This document shows positions 29,885 to 38,198 of a DNA stretch of 64,000 nucleotides, piece by piece. The stretch lies in contig NZ_MLJJ01000006.1 of assembly GCF_002095575.1 (NCBI RefSeq), positions 62,001 through 126,000 on the forward strand, read 5' to 3'. The position numbers and the translations under genes were made by a program. The stretch comes from Pantoea septica (GTDB taxonomy: Bacteria > Pseudomonadota > Gammaproteobacteria > Enterobacterales > Enterobacteriaceae). Numbering within the stretch: the first letter of the stretch is position 1; every line of letters starts with the position of its first letter. A model generated the notes under the pieces. That model was not told where the DNA came from. It ran no database searches and saw only the letters and a program-made list of their open reading frames with translations.

Positions 29885-30549
29885 TTCGCCTCCTCATCCT
29901 GACGATTAACCCGTTTTTCCAGCCGGTTTTGCAGCGCCGACAGCAGGGTCGCCATGACCCAGTAGATCAGCGACGCCGCCAGGTACATGGTGAAGACCTC
30001 CAGCGTGCGAGAGGTAATCAGCTGCGCCTGACGGAACAGCTCCGGCACCTGAATGGTTGCCGCCAGCGAGGTATCTTTCACCAGGCTGATAAAGCTGTTG
30101 CCGAGCGGCGGCAGCGCCGTGCGCGCCGCCTGAGGCAAAATGACGCGGCGCAGCGTCTGCCAGCGGGTCATGCCGATACTCGCCGCCGCTTCCCACTGCC
30201 CGCGCTCAATAGCCGCAATCGCGCCGCGCAGCGACTCCGACGCGTAGGCGGCGGTATTCAGCGACAGTCCAATCATGGCGGAGGGAATGGGATCGAGCTC
30301 GATACCGAACTGCGGCAGGCCGTAGTAAATCATAAACAGCTGCGCAATCAGCGGCGTGCCGCGAAACACCGACACGTAAAAGCGGGAAAGCAGGCTAACG
30401 GGCCAGAAACGCGACAGCCGCATCAGCGCCAGCACAAAGCCCAGCACCAGCCCGAAAAACATGCCGCCGATACTGAGCTGTAGCGTAAAGAGCGCGCCTT
30501 TTAATAAAAAAGGTGCTGAATCCAGCACCAGTTGAAGACTTTCCTGCAT
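29881..30549 (-). CDS. tcyL: TcyL, cystine ABC transporter permease
   Basis: This is the polar amino-acid-type permease, 222 residues with about five membrane helices. The EAA loop is ESLRGAIAAIERGQWEAAAS. Its start adjoins the end of tcyJ and its end overlaps tcyN, so the three are one operon. Confidence 0.92.
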   Translation of the reverse strand: MQESLQLVLDSAPFLLKGALFTLQLSIGGMFFGLVLGFVLALMRLSRFWPVSLLSRFYVSVFRGTPLIAQLFMIYYGLPQFGIELDPIPSAMIGLSLNTAAYASESLRGAIAAIERGQWEAAASIGMTRWQTLRRVILPQAARTALPPLGNSFISLVKDTSLAATIQVPELFRQAQLITSRTLEVFTMYLAASLIYWVMATLLSALQNRLEKRVNRQDEEAK

Positions 30550-31349
30550 TACTTAGTCACATCCGCGCCGAACCATTTTTCGGAGAGTTTGGCCAGCGAA
30601 CCATCTTTCTGCATGGCGGCGATCGCCTGATTGACGGCGTTAAGCAGATCGTCGTTGCCTTTGCGCAGCGCGACGCCTGACTCAAGACGTGAGAACGGCG
30701 CGCCTGCCACAGCCATGGTATTGCCGGTTTTCTTCACCAGATCCAGCGCGGCCAGACGATCCACCAGAATCGCATCAAGACGGCCAGAGCGCAGGTCCTG
30801 ATATTTGGTCGGGTCGTCGTCATAGGTACGGATATCGACACCTTTAACATTGTCGCGCAGCCACTGCTCGTAGTTCGAGCCCAGGCCGACGCCGACTTTT
30901 TTGCCTGCCAGATCTTCCGGCTTGCTGATGGTGCCCGCTTTCGCTTTCATCGTCAGCGCCTGCACGCCAGAGATGGTGTACGGCGTAGAGAAGTCATACT
31001 TCTTCTTGCGCTCGTCGGAGATGGTCACCTGATTGATCACCACGTCGATGCGTTTTGAGTCCAGCGACGCCAGCATGCCGTCCCATTTGGTCGGCTGCAG
31101 TTTGGCCTTCACGCCCAGGTGCTGCGCCAGCTGCTGCGCGAACTCCACTTCGAATCCTGTCAGCTTGCCGCTCTCATCCTGAAAGCTGAACGGCGGATAG
31201 GTGCCTTCCAGGCCGACGCGCAGCTCGCCCTTGTCTTTGACCTGCGCCAGCAGGTTTTCCGCCGCGTGCGTTTTCAGGTTAACGCCGGCAATCAGCGCCG
31301 CCGCCATCACGCCCATCGCCAGATGGCGACCAACACGAGAAAAAATCAT
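30549..31349 (-). CDS. tcyJ: TcyJ (FliY), periplasmic cystine-binding protein
   Basis: This is a substrate-binding protein of 266 residues with a signal peptide (cleavage near THAAEN, residue 30). GTYPPFSFQDESGKLTGFEV and VVINQVTISDERKKKYDFS identify the cystine-binding family. It delivers cystine to TcyL/TcyN. Next to dcyD, it links cystine uptake with cysteine breakdown. Confidence 0.93.
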   Translation of the reverse strand: MIFSRVGRHLAMGVMAAALIAGVNLKTHAAENLLAQVKDKGELRVGLEGTYPPFSFQDESGKLTGFEVEFAQQLAQHLGVKAKLQPTKWDGMLASLDSKRIDVVINQVTISDERKKKYDFSTPYTISGVQALTMKAKAGTISKPEDLAGKKVGVGLGSNYEQWLRDNVKGVDIRTYDDDPTKYQDLRSGRLDAILVDRLAALDLVKKTGNTMAVAGAPFSRLESGVALRKGNDDLLNAVNQAIAAMQKDGSLAKLSEKWFGADVTK

Positions 31350-31458
31350 ATCTACCCCATTTATTAGTATGTGATGTGTGTGTTGTCAGGCCGCGCCTGC
31401 GCGCCGCCCAGTACTGCTCTAATAACCCGCGAAGTATAAACGTTTTTTTGCCAGCTGC

Positions 31459-32445
31459 TCAGACCGAAGGATGATAAGCAAATAACGCTGGCGCACCGCC
31501 GGTGTGGACGAACAGCAGCGGCCCTTCGCGGCGGAAACGGTTCTGGCTGATGCCGTCGAGCAGGCCCGCCATCGCTTTGCCGGTGTAAACCGGATCGAGC
31601 AGGATGCCTTCCAGCCGCGCCAGCAGCTTCACCGCCTCCATTCCCTCCTGGTTCGGCTCGCCGTAGCGCGGGCCGAAGTAATCGTCCCACAGGGTCACGG
31701 GGGCCGTGCTGGTCAACTCCAGTTTAGCGATCAGCTGCTGCCGCAGGCTATCCACCACCGGCAGCTGCTGCTCCGCATGGCGCGAGACGGTGACGCCGAT
31801 CACCTCTGTTTCCGGCAGCAGCTGCTCAAGGCCGACCGCCAGTCCGGCATGGGTGCCGGCGCTGCCGGATGCGACCACGACCGCGGCGTAGTCAACCACG
31901 CCTTCGCTCTGGTGCGCAATCTCCTGCGCGCAGTCGATATAGCCGAGCGCGCCGAGCCAGTTCGAACCGCCGATCGGCACCACATAGGGACGAAAGCCCT
32001 GCGCCTCCAGGCGTTCCGCCTGCACCGCAAGCTGCGCCGCCGGATTGTCCAGCGCGTCCACCAGCTCGATTTCGCAGTCGAACAGATCCAGCAGCAGCCG
32101 GTTGCCGTTGCTGAGGTAATTTTCCGCCTGGGTGTGAATCGGGTTTTCCAGCAGCGCAATGCACTTTATGCCGAGCTTCGCGGCAACGGCGGCGGTCTGA
32201 CGCACGTGGTTGGACTGGATGGCGCCCGCCGTCAGCAGGACATCGGCGCCTTCGCGCAGCGCATCCGCCGCCAGGAACTCCAGCTTGCGCAGTTTGTTGC
32301 CGCCCAGGGCGATGGGCGTGACATCGTCACGTTTGATAAAGATATCGCGGCCAACGTAGTCGGAGAGGCGCGGCAGATGCTCAAGCGGCGTGGGCGCGCC
32401 GAGCAGTTCCAGACGGGGATACTGATGAATGAGATATAAAGACAA
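31459..32445 (-). CDS. dcyD: DcyD, D-cysteine desulfhydrase
   Basis: This PLP enzyme (ACC deaminase family) splits D-cysteine to pyruvate, sulfide and ammonia. It has about 328 residues. The lysine site is in [20 protein letters not shown], followed by [21 protein letters not shown] choose a TTG start at 32445 because GGAGG sits 5 bases before it and the result matches E. coli DcyD (residues before FPRLEF). The longer open frame upstream has no similarity. In E. coli dcyD lies between tcyJ and tcyL; here it precedes tcyJ. Confidence 0.88.
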   Translation of the reverse strand: MSLYLIHQYPRLELLGAPTPLEHLPRLSDYVGRDIFIKRDDVTPIALGGNKLRKLEFLAADALREGADVLLTAGAIQSNHVRQTAAVAAKLGIKCIALLENPIHTQAENYLSNGNRLLLDLFDCEIELVDALDNPAAQLAVQAERLEAQGFRPYVVPIGGSNWLGALGYIDCAQEIAHQSEGVVDYAAVVVASGSAGTHAGLAVGLEQLLPETEVIGVTVSRHAEQQLPVVDSLRQQLIAKLELTSTAPVTLWDDYFGPRYGEPNQEGMEAVKLLARLEGILLDPVYTGKAMAGLLDGISQNRFRREGPLLFVHTGGAPALFAYHPSV

Positions 32446-32599
32446 TGCGGCCTCCAGGGCAGTCACGGTAATCTTTACAGTGTTGCAGAAGTTGCGCCAA
32501 GGATCATCCAGCATCGCGCGTAAAAAAGGCGGTCGAGCAGCCTGATGTAAAATCGCCCGCTCACAGGCGCAGACCCTGCAGCTCTTAGCGCCCTGCATA

Positions 32600-32637
32600 G
32601 CAATCCGCCGCCTGACGAGCGCGCGGCGGCGGATTGC
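32600..32637. terminator. 13-bp perfect hairpin between fliZ and dcyD
   Basis: GCAATCCGCCGCC pairs perfectly with GGCGGCGGATTGC around a 12-base loop. There is no long T run on either side, so it may act as an mRNA end-stabilising hairpin or partial terminator. Confidence 0.55.
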
Positions 32638-32710
32638 TTAACGCGCTGCTGGCGTTATCTGGCTCGCTTCCGCCTCAGCGGAAAGATTCAGAGTGCCAGC
32701 GCTTCGGCAG

Positions 32711-33214
32711 CTAGCTGCGCTGCCACCCCAAAAACTGGTCATATTTGCGCAGCGCGATGCGGTAGTTATTATTTCCCGCATCGGGCAGATCGTTCTCCAG
32801 GCACGCGTGCCAGCTGTTGCCGCTTAAACGGTCAGCCGGAAAATTTTTGGCCTTAAGCATATCGTCCAGACGACGCAGCCTTACCACATATTCGCGGATA
32901 GTGCTGTGGCTCATTTCCGTCTGCTCAAACAGGTACTGTTTGAATGCCATAATGTCGAAGTAATTAGGATGCGTATTGCAAAAAATATCACTACAAAAAC
33001 GGCACAGCGCGGTCAGTTCTGGCTGTAATTTCAGCCACAGCTGCTCATCAATCATTTGGTCCATGCGCGCGATGGCCTCTTTATTGATGATCTGCCCGCG
33101 AAAGACCAACGCCATGCGGTCCAGTACTTTGCCACAGTGTGAACAGTGGCTCTGGCTGTGTTTGTAGTCTTTAAGATAACGGCTTAAAGGTCTGGCCTTG
33201 GATTTGGCTCCCAT
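32711..33214 (-). CDS. fliZ: FliZ, flagellar regulator and sigma-S antagonist
   Basis: FliZ binds sigma-S-type promoters and damps the stationary-phase programme during motility. The 167 residues contain RPLSRYLKDYKHSQSHCSHC and FKQYLFEQTEMSHSTIREYV, clearly the FliZ tyrosine-recombinase-like core-binding domain. The start at 33214 (MGAKSKARP) fits E. coli FliZ. It follows fliA by 49 bases, as in other enterobacteria. Confidence 0.93.
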   Translation of the reverse strand: MGAKSKARPLSRYLKDYKHSQSHCSHCGKVLDRMALVFRGQIINKEAIARMDQMIDEQLWLKLQPELTALCRFCSDIFCNTHPNYFDIMAFKQYLFEQTEMSHSTIREYVVRLRRLDDMLKAKNFPADRLSGNSWHACLENDLPDAGNNNYRIALRKYDQFLGWQRS

Positions 33215-33263
33215 TGCTGAGTCCCCGGTTTTATTATTTTTAGATCGCCAGGAACTGAGGCCG

Positions 33264-33986
33264 TCAGCGCGCTCCCGTAAGTCGGGCACGCAGGCGTTTG
33301 ATCGCCTGACTGTGCAGTTGGCTGACGCGTGATTCTCCCACGTCGAGTACCGCTCCAATCTCTTTCAGGTTCAGTTCTTCCTGGTAGTACAGTGTCAGCA
33401 CCATTTTTTCGCGATCGGGTAAGGCTTCGATCGCTTCAATGACGCGTTCACGCAGATTCCCTTCAAGCAGCTGATGCAACGGGTTGGCTTCTTCATGCCC
33501 TTCCGTGACCAGCTCCGCGCTGTCGCCGTGTTCTTCCCGATACTCGTCGTAGGAGAAAAGCTGGCTATTGTTGGTATCCAGCAGGATCTGCCGGTACTCT
33601 TCCATCGAAACATTCAGCCGATCGGCTACCTCCTGCTCGGTGGCGGCACGCCCCATCGTCTGCTCGACCTGGTGCATCGCGCCCGCCACTTCGCGCGCGT
33701 TGCGCCGCACGCTGCGTGGCGCCCAGTCCCGGCTGCGAAGCTCATCCAGCATTGCGCCCCGGATGCGCTGCACGGCGTAGGTGGTGAATGCCGTTCCCTG
33801 CAGCGCGTCGTAACGCTCTACAGCGTTCAGCAAGCCAATGCCACCGGCCTGCAGCAGATCGTCAAGCTCAACGCTGGCTGGCAGGCGAACCTGCAGACGC
33901 AACGCTTCATGGCGCACCAGCGGCACGTAGCGCTGCCAGAGCGAATGTTTATCCATCACGCCTTCGGCGGTATAGAAATCGTTCAC
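33264..33986 (-). CDS. fliA: FliA, flagellar sigma factor 28
   Basis: FliA directs RNA polymerase to late flagellar promoters (TAAAGTTT-N11-GCCGATAA), several of which are visible in this window. It has 240 residues. The start MNDFYTAEGVMDKHSLWQRY and regions 2 (FTTYAVQRIRGAMLDELR) and 4 (LKEIGAVLDVGESRVSQLHS) are intact. It is first in the fliAZ transcript. Confidence 0.98.
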   Translation of the reverse strand: MNDFYTAEGVMDKHSLWQRYVPLVRHEALRLQVRLPASVELDDLLQAGGIGLLNAVERYDALQGTAFTTYAVQRIRGAMLDELRSRDWAPRSVRRNAREVAGAMHQVEQTMGRAATEQEVADRLNVSMEEYRQILLDTNNSQLFSYDEYREEHGDSAELVTEGHEEANPLHQLLEGNLRERVIEAIEALPDREKMVLTLYYQEELNLKEIGAVLDVGESRVSQLHSQAIKRLRARLTGAR

Positions 33987-34010
33987 GTTGACTACCCTGC
34001 GTTAATGAAG

Positions 34011-34037
34011 TTATCGGCAGGATTATCCAATTCTGTA
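34011..34037 (-). promoter_or_regulatory. sigma-28 promoter upstream of fliA
   Basis: On the minus strand: TACAGAAT, 11 bases, GCCGATAA. The -10 is perfect and the -35 partial. FliA autoregulation of fliA is known in enterobacteria. Confidence 0.7.
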
Positions 34038-34129
34038 GGGGGATCGATTGGCTGAATAGGCGGGCAAAAGCGAGGTTATTTCATTTTTGTTATGTCAGAG
34101 AGCGGATCGCTCCGCTCTTATTACGCCGC

Positions 34130-35104
34130 TTAATCTGACGCGCACAGGCGCTGCCGCGTGGCGGGCGGCACCGCGTCCCATAACGCGCACACCTGACCTT
34201 CAAGGGCCTGATAACAGGGGCTTATGCTTTGCCGGTTTTCCACGTCGGGATGAAAGCGTATCTTGCCGGATTCACCATCGATGCTTATCAGTTTGTTAAG
34301 AAACAGACGCTGCAGATCGCTGCGCAAAAACAGTCCGTTATCGACGCTGTTATCCGCAAGGCCGCCTTCGCTGTTTTCCCGCGTATCGATATGACAGGCC
34401 TCTACCCAGGGCCAGACTGGGCGATCGGTCAGGCGCGTGCCGGTGATAACGCAGCCGCCGTAGCGCGCTTTTACGGCCGTCAAAAACGCCTCCTGGCTGG
34501 CGCGCTGAAACAGGCCTTCTTTGACCCGTCGTCCGACCTCCATGCCCGGCATGACCGCCGTGGGCGCCTTATGCCGCGGCGTGCTCAGCACCACGATGAA
34601 CTGGACAGGACGCGAGAGCGGAAAACAGGGGCGCGCCTGGGGATCGAAGAGCTGCCACCAGGCGTCATTTTCATCCTCGCGCATCAGCGCCAGCTGATAG
34701 CCGCGGCTGGCGAGCAGGTTCTGCGCGGCGGCGGAATGGGGATCGAGCATGGCGTAGACGCGGCTTTCGCCCATCACCTGCCAGAGGTTGTCGCGCGACG
34801 CCTCGCCGCTGCGGCGAAAATAGGCAAAGGGCTGCTGCGACTTCAGGTAATGCTCGAACCGGCGCAGGTAGTTTTTGCGCTCGTTGTCGTCGGAGATAAA
34901 CAGCAGATCCTCCAGCGGGCTGTTGCTCTCTTCGCCGGCGAACACCGCGCGAATACGCAAGGCGCGATAGCTGGTGGACGGGCTCAACAACCCGCGGACG
35001 GTCAGCGCCTTTTCGTCGGGATGCTGCCGCGCGTAACGCAGCGCGATCTCGTCGAAGGTGAGCTGCTCGCCAGGTAACAAGTCATAATTGAAGCGCATAG
35101 ACAC
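34130..35104 (-). CDS. HNH_2-type endonuclease-like protein of the flagellar region
   Basis: This is a 324-residue cytoplasmic protein. The C-terminal third matches the HNH_2 nuclease fold: GGCVITGTRL, then VEACHIDTREN and DNGLFLRSDLQRLF. The usual final motif is LHxLFD; here the His is replaced by Gln and the Asp by Leu, so nuclease activity is doubtful. The N-terminal two thirds have no motif I recognise. It lies between fliA and fliB, and is preceded by a sigma-28 promoter, so it should be expressed with late flagellar genes. Its job is unknown. Confidence 0.78.
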   Translation of the reverse strand: MSMRFNYDLLPGEQLTFDEIALRYARQHPDEKALTVRGLLSPSTSYRALRIRAVFAGEESNSPLEDLLFISDDNERKNYLRRFEHYLKSQQPFAYFRRSGEASRDNLWQVMGESRVYAMLDPHSAAAQNLLASRGYQLALMREDENDAWWQLFDPQARPCFPLSRPVQFIVVLSTPRHKAPTAVMPGMEVGRRVKEGLFQRASQEAFLTAVKARYGGCVITGTRLTDRPVWPWVEACHIDTRENSEGGLADNSVDNGLFLRSDLQRLFLNKLISIDGESGKIRFHPDVENRQSISPCYQALEGQVCALWDAVPPATRQRLCASD

Positions 35105-35149
35105 TCCAGAAAAAAATCAAACCAGATGCGTGTGTTGTTCTGTAGGGAG

Positions 35150-35176
35150 TTATCGGCAGGCGCGCGGGGATCTGTA
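35150..35176 (-). promoter_or_regulatory. sigma-28 promoter for the HNH-type gene
   Basis: On the minus strand: TACAGATC, 11 bases, GCCGATAA, about 45 bases before the HNH gene. The -10 is perfect and spacing exact. The TTATCGGCAGG core is the same as at the fliA promoter. Confidence 0.7.
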
Positions 35177-35262
35177 ACGCAACAGGCAACGTGCAGGCGT
35201 CAGGAGAGAGGATCGGCGAAGGTCAGGCGTACCGTTTTAGCGAATCAGTACGCCTGCCTCAC

Positions 35263-36465
35263 TTAGCGCAGCAGATGAAGCAGCGAGAGATCGTCGTTAA
35301 CTTTGCTTTTTTCAATTTCACGCATAAAAGCTTTATCGGAAATCTGATCGTGTTTCGTCACGGAGTGGTAGCTGTAAATAATATTAATAACGTCTTTTTC
35401 ACCGATCGTGCCCACCAGCTCCAGGCTGGCTGAGAGTAGCGATCTCAGCAGGAACCATTCCGCCGTCAGCAGATAGAGATTAGCGAGCGCGCTCTGCCCG
35501 CTTTGGGAAGGAAAGCCGTCGTGATACATACGGTACTGCAAATAATTGCCCATAATATGCGGGCGCTCCGCCAGCCAGGGTTTCAGCTTATCCTGCCAGA
35601 CGGCCGCCAGACGCTTCATCGATACCGTGACGTCATTGCCCTCAGCAAGATCGCTCTGGATGTAAATCAGCTTATTCACATAGTGGACAAGCGTCGCCGA
35701 CCCGCGAATCGCCTTATGGCTGCCCAGGTAGGCCTGTAGACGCAGCAGCAGCGCCCACTGCAGCTGGTAGTCAGGCTTGATGCTGTCGATATTCGCTGCC
35801 ATTTCTCCCTGCTCGATCAGGTTCAGCACCGAGAAAAAGTACTCTTCAAGCCGGGTGTATTTATCCGCGCTGTCGCCTGTTTTCTCGGCAAAAAGAAAAA
35901 GCATCGCAATGCCGTAAAGCCCCTGCTCAATGTTAGCGCCGCTGGCCAGCAGCAGGTTGCTGCACATCAGATTGATAAATCGCGACGCCTGATCGACATC
36001 CGGCGCGTCCAGCGCTGAAATACGCAAAGTTTTCTTTTCATTAAGCAGCATGGCCTCAGGGCTGGCCAGCAGGCCTTTTACCGCTTCCGGGCAGGAGAGC
36101 GTCAGGCTGTTCCTGATCTCATATTTAGTTTTCTTCTGCGAGCGTGGATAGCTGGAACAGGTGGGGCTCAGCGCTTTTTCACCCATTTTTTTGTGGATGC
36201 TGCACAGGCTGTTCTCATCGAGAAAACCGCAGTTACCACTGGCGGAGAACTTCATGGTGCCCCAGTTATCAAAACTCTTTTTGGTTTTGATAATATTTTC
36301 TTCCGCAAGCTGGCGCACCGTAATGTCACCGCTCTTCAAATAGCGGTTGACCGTAGGCTTATCTAAATAGATATCCCAGCCTTTACAGCAGTGGTCCAGG
36401 CACGCGCTGCCGGCGCATTTAAATTCGCTGAAAAATAGCGGTTCAACTACCGAAATCTCTTTCAT
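35263..36465 (-). CDS. fliB: FliB, flagellin lysine-N-methylase
   Basis: FliB methylates surface lysines of flagellin, a modification known in Salmonella that affects hydrophobicity and adhesion. The 400-residue protein opens with cysteine-rich CAGSACLDHCCKGWDIYLDK, then CSIHKKMG and SPTCSSYPR, the probable iron-sulfur cluster ligands of the family. It lies next to fliC, as in Salmonella. Base composition is a little more AT-rich than its neighbours. Confidence 0.92.
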   Translation of the reverse strand: MKEISVVEPLFFSEFKCAGSACLDHCCKGWDIYLDKPTVNRYLKSGDITVRQLAEENIIKTKKSFDNWGTMKFSASGNCGFLDENSLCSIHKKMGEKALSPTCSSYPRSQKKTKYEIRNSLTLSCPEAVKGLLASPEAMLLNEKKTLRISALDAPDVDQASRFINLMCSNLLLASGANIEQGLYGIAMLFLFAEKTGDSADKYTRLEEYFFSVLNLIEQGEMAANIDSIKPDYQLQWALLLRLQAYLGSHKAIRGSATLVHYVNKLIYIQSDLAEGNDVTVSMKRLAAVWQDKLKPWLAERPHIMGNYLQYRMYHDGFPSQSGQSALANLYLLTAEWFLLRSLLSASLELVGTIGEKDVINIIYSYHSVTKHDQISDKAFMREIEKSKVNDDLSLLHLLR

Positions 36466-36588
36466 GATCTTACCTGCTGATGGCGTTAAAACGGCAAAAA
36501 CACAATGACAGCGACCAGCCTATCAACAGTTCAGGGACCGCAATGCAGATAACATCGGGCCTTTTTTGTCTTTTTCCCAGGCATAAAA

Positions 36589-36610
36589 AAACCCCGCCGA
36601 AGCGGGGTTT
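36589..36610 (-). terminator. terminator of fliC
   Basis: An AAACCCCGC/GCGGGGTTT stem with a 4-base loop and seven T on the minus strand. Confidence 0.92.
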
Positions 36611-36633
36611 ACAGGTATTTCACCAGAGGGTGA

Positions 36634-37860
36634 TTAGCCCTGCAGCAGAGACAGAACCTGCTGCGGAACCTGGTTAGCTTTCGCCAACACGGAGTTACCC
36701 GCCTGCTGGATGATCTGCGCTTTAGACATGTTTGAAACTTCGGTCGCGTAGTCAGCATCCTGAATACGAGACTGTGCTTCAGACAGGTTAGTGGTGGTGT
36801 TGTTCAGGTTAGTGACCGCTGAATCCAGACGGTTCTGAATCGCACCCAGTGAAGAACGGAATTTGTCTACGCTGGCGATTGCTTCGTCCAGCTTGGCCAG
36901 TGGGTCAGTAGTTGAACCAGAAACCATATTACTCAGATTCAGCTTAGAGGTATCCAGATTAAATGCTGCTGTGGTTGGAGTAGTAGTCGTGTCAGCATCT
37001 TTAGGATCTAAAGCAATATAATAATCTTTTGCGACACCAGTTGAAGACGCTGAGTCATATTCACTTTCGAAGCCATTTGCTTTAAGGCTGTTCACCTCTG
37101 AAGCGCTACCTGGCGTGATGGTGACTTTGGCAAACAGGTTGCCATTATCATCCGCAACGGCGGTGCTACCAATTGAAATGCTGCCAGCAGCAACACCAAG
37201 ACGGGTTGCAAGATCGTCACCAGTCGCAGCTTCAGTTACTGAAGTTGTCGTGATCTTTGTAGTATCGCCATAGTAGGACTTCAGGTTAGCGGCAGAAGGC
37301 CCAGTCATGGTTCCTGTTTTACTTACTGGTCCGGTAACGTTGAAAGTATTCAGACCTAAAGTTGATGAATCAATTTTCTTCAAATCGATTGAAATGGTTT
37401 CACCATCATTTGCACCGACCTGAATCTTCATTGAACCGTCTTTCGCCAGTACGTTTACGCCGTTGAACTGGGTTGTGCCAGAAACACGGTCAATTTCGTC
37501 CAGACGTGATTTGATTTCGTCCTGAATTGAAGATTTGTCAGAATCGGAGTTGGTGCCGTTCTGCGCCTGTACGGTCAGTTCACGGATACGCTGCAAGTTG
37601 TTGTTGATTTCTGACAGCGCGCCTTCAGTGGTCTGCGCAGCAGAGATACCGTCGTTGGCGTTACGTGCCGCCTGAGTCAGGCCCTTGATGTTAGAGGTGA
37701 AACGGTTGGCAATTGCCTGACCCGCAGCGTCATCTTTCGCGCTGTTGATACGAAGACCAGAAGACAGACGCTCGATAGAGGTAGACAGAGCGGACTGGTT
37801 CTTGTTGATGTTGTTCTGAGTGATCAGCGAGAGGCTGTTGGTATTAATGACTTGGGCCAT
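36634..37860 (-). CDS. fliC: FliC, flagellin
   Basis: FliC is the filament subunit, exported by the flagellar type III system. It has 408 residues with the conserved N-terminal D0/D1 (MAQVINTNSLSLITQNNINK) and C-terminal D1/D0 ends (SRIQDADYATEVSNMSKAQI). The middle variable domain (about 180-310) is short and Thr/Ser/Asp-rich, the part recognised as H antigen. It is transcribed from a consensus sigma-28 promoter. Confidence 0.98.
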   Translation of the reverse strand: MAQVINTNSLSLITQNNINKNQSALSTSIERLSSGLRINSAKDDAAGQAIANRFTSNIKGLTQAARNANDGISAAQTTEGALSEINNNLQRIRELTVQAQNGTNSDSDKSSIQDEIKSRLDEIDRVSGTTQFNGVNVLAKDGSMKIQVGANDGETISIDLKKIDSSTLGLNTFNVTGPVSKTGTMTGPSAANLKSYYGDTTKITTTSVTEAATGDDLATRLGVAAGSISIGSTAVADDNGNLFAKVTITPGSASEVNSLKANGFESEYDSASSTGVAKDYYIALDPKDADTTTTPTTAAFNLDTSKLNLSNMVSGSTTDPLAKLDEAIASVDKFRSSLGAIQNRLDSAVTNLNNTTTNLSEAQSRIQDADYATEVSNMSKAQIIQQAGNSVLAKANQVPQQVLSLLQG

Positions 37861-37937
37861 GATAAATATTCCTGTTAATCAAGTCTTTCGGTTAAGGTGT
37901 GGGCTTCAACCCGCCGGCTTCAGCGCCGTCAAAGTTG

Positions 37938-37964
37938 TTATCGTCTGCCCTTAAACAACCTTTA
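37938..37964 (-). promoter_or_regulatory. sigma-28 promoter of fliC
   Basis: On the minus strand: TAAAGGTT, 11 bases, GACGATAA, about 75 bases before the fliC start. Confidence 0.88.
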
Positions 37965-38128
37965 GAATTTTTTTAGTACCAGGTGAAATTTTTTTCCTTC
38001 AACCTGTCACGCTTATCTTTATCGCCCTCGCCCGCCACTTCTTTAGCAGAAAATCACTTCCTTTCTAGCCGTTGAAATACCCTTCTCTATATACGCTATT
38101 CGCTTTATCGCGCAGTGATGAATAACTT

Positions 38129-38155
38129 TAAACTTTCCCTATTCGCAGCCGATAA
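38129..38155 (+). promoter_or_regulatory. sigma-28 promoter of fliDST
   Basis: TAAACTTT, 11 bases, GCCGATAA: an almost perfect FliA consensus. It lies inside what would be the 5' end of a longer fliD frame, which shows that translation must start later, at 38199. Confidence 0.92.
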
Positions 38156-38198
38156 CCCCGGTATTCACTCTCCGTGTCGACATGATAAGGAAACAAAC

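Noticed and set aside
29072-29902. 276-codon frame opposite tcyN
   Set aside because: Antisense shadow. The minus-strand ATPase has all ABC motifs.
36634-37860. Truncated flagellin
   Set aside because: At 408 residues fliC is short, but both conserved ends are complete and only the variable middle domain is small, which is normal between strains.
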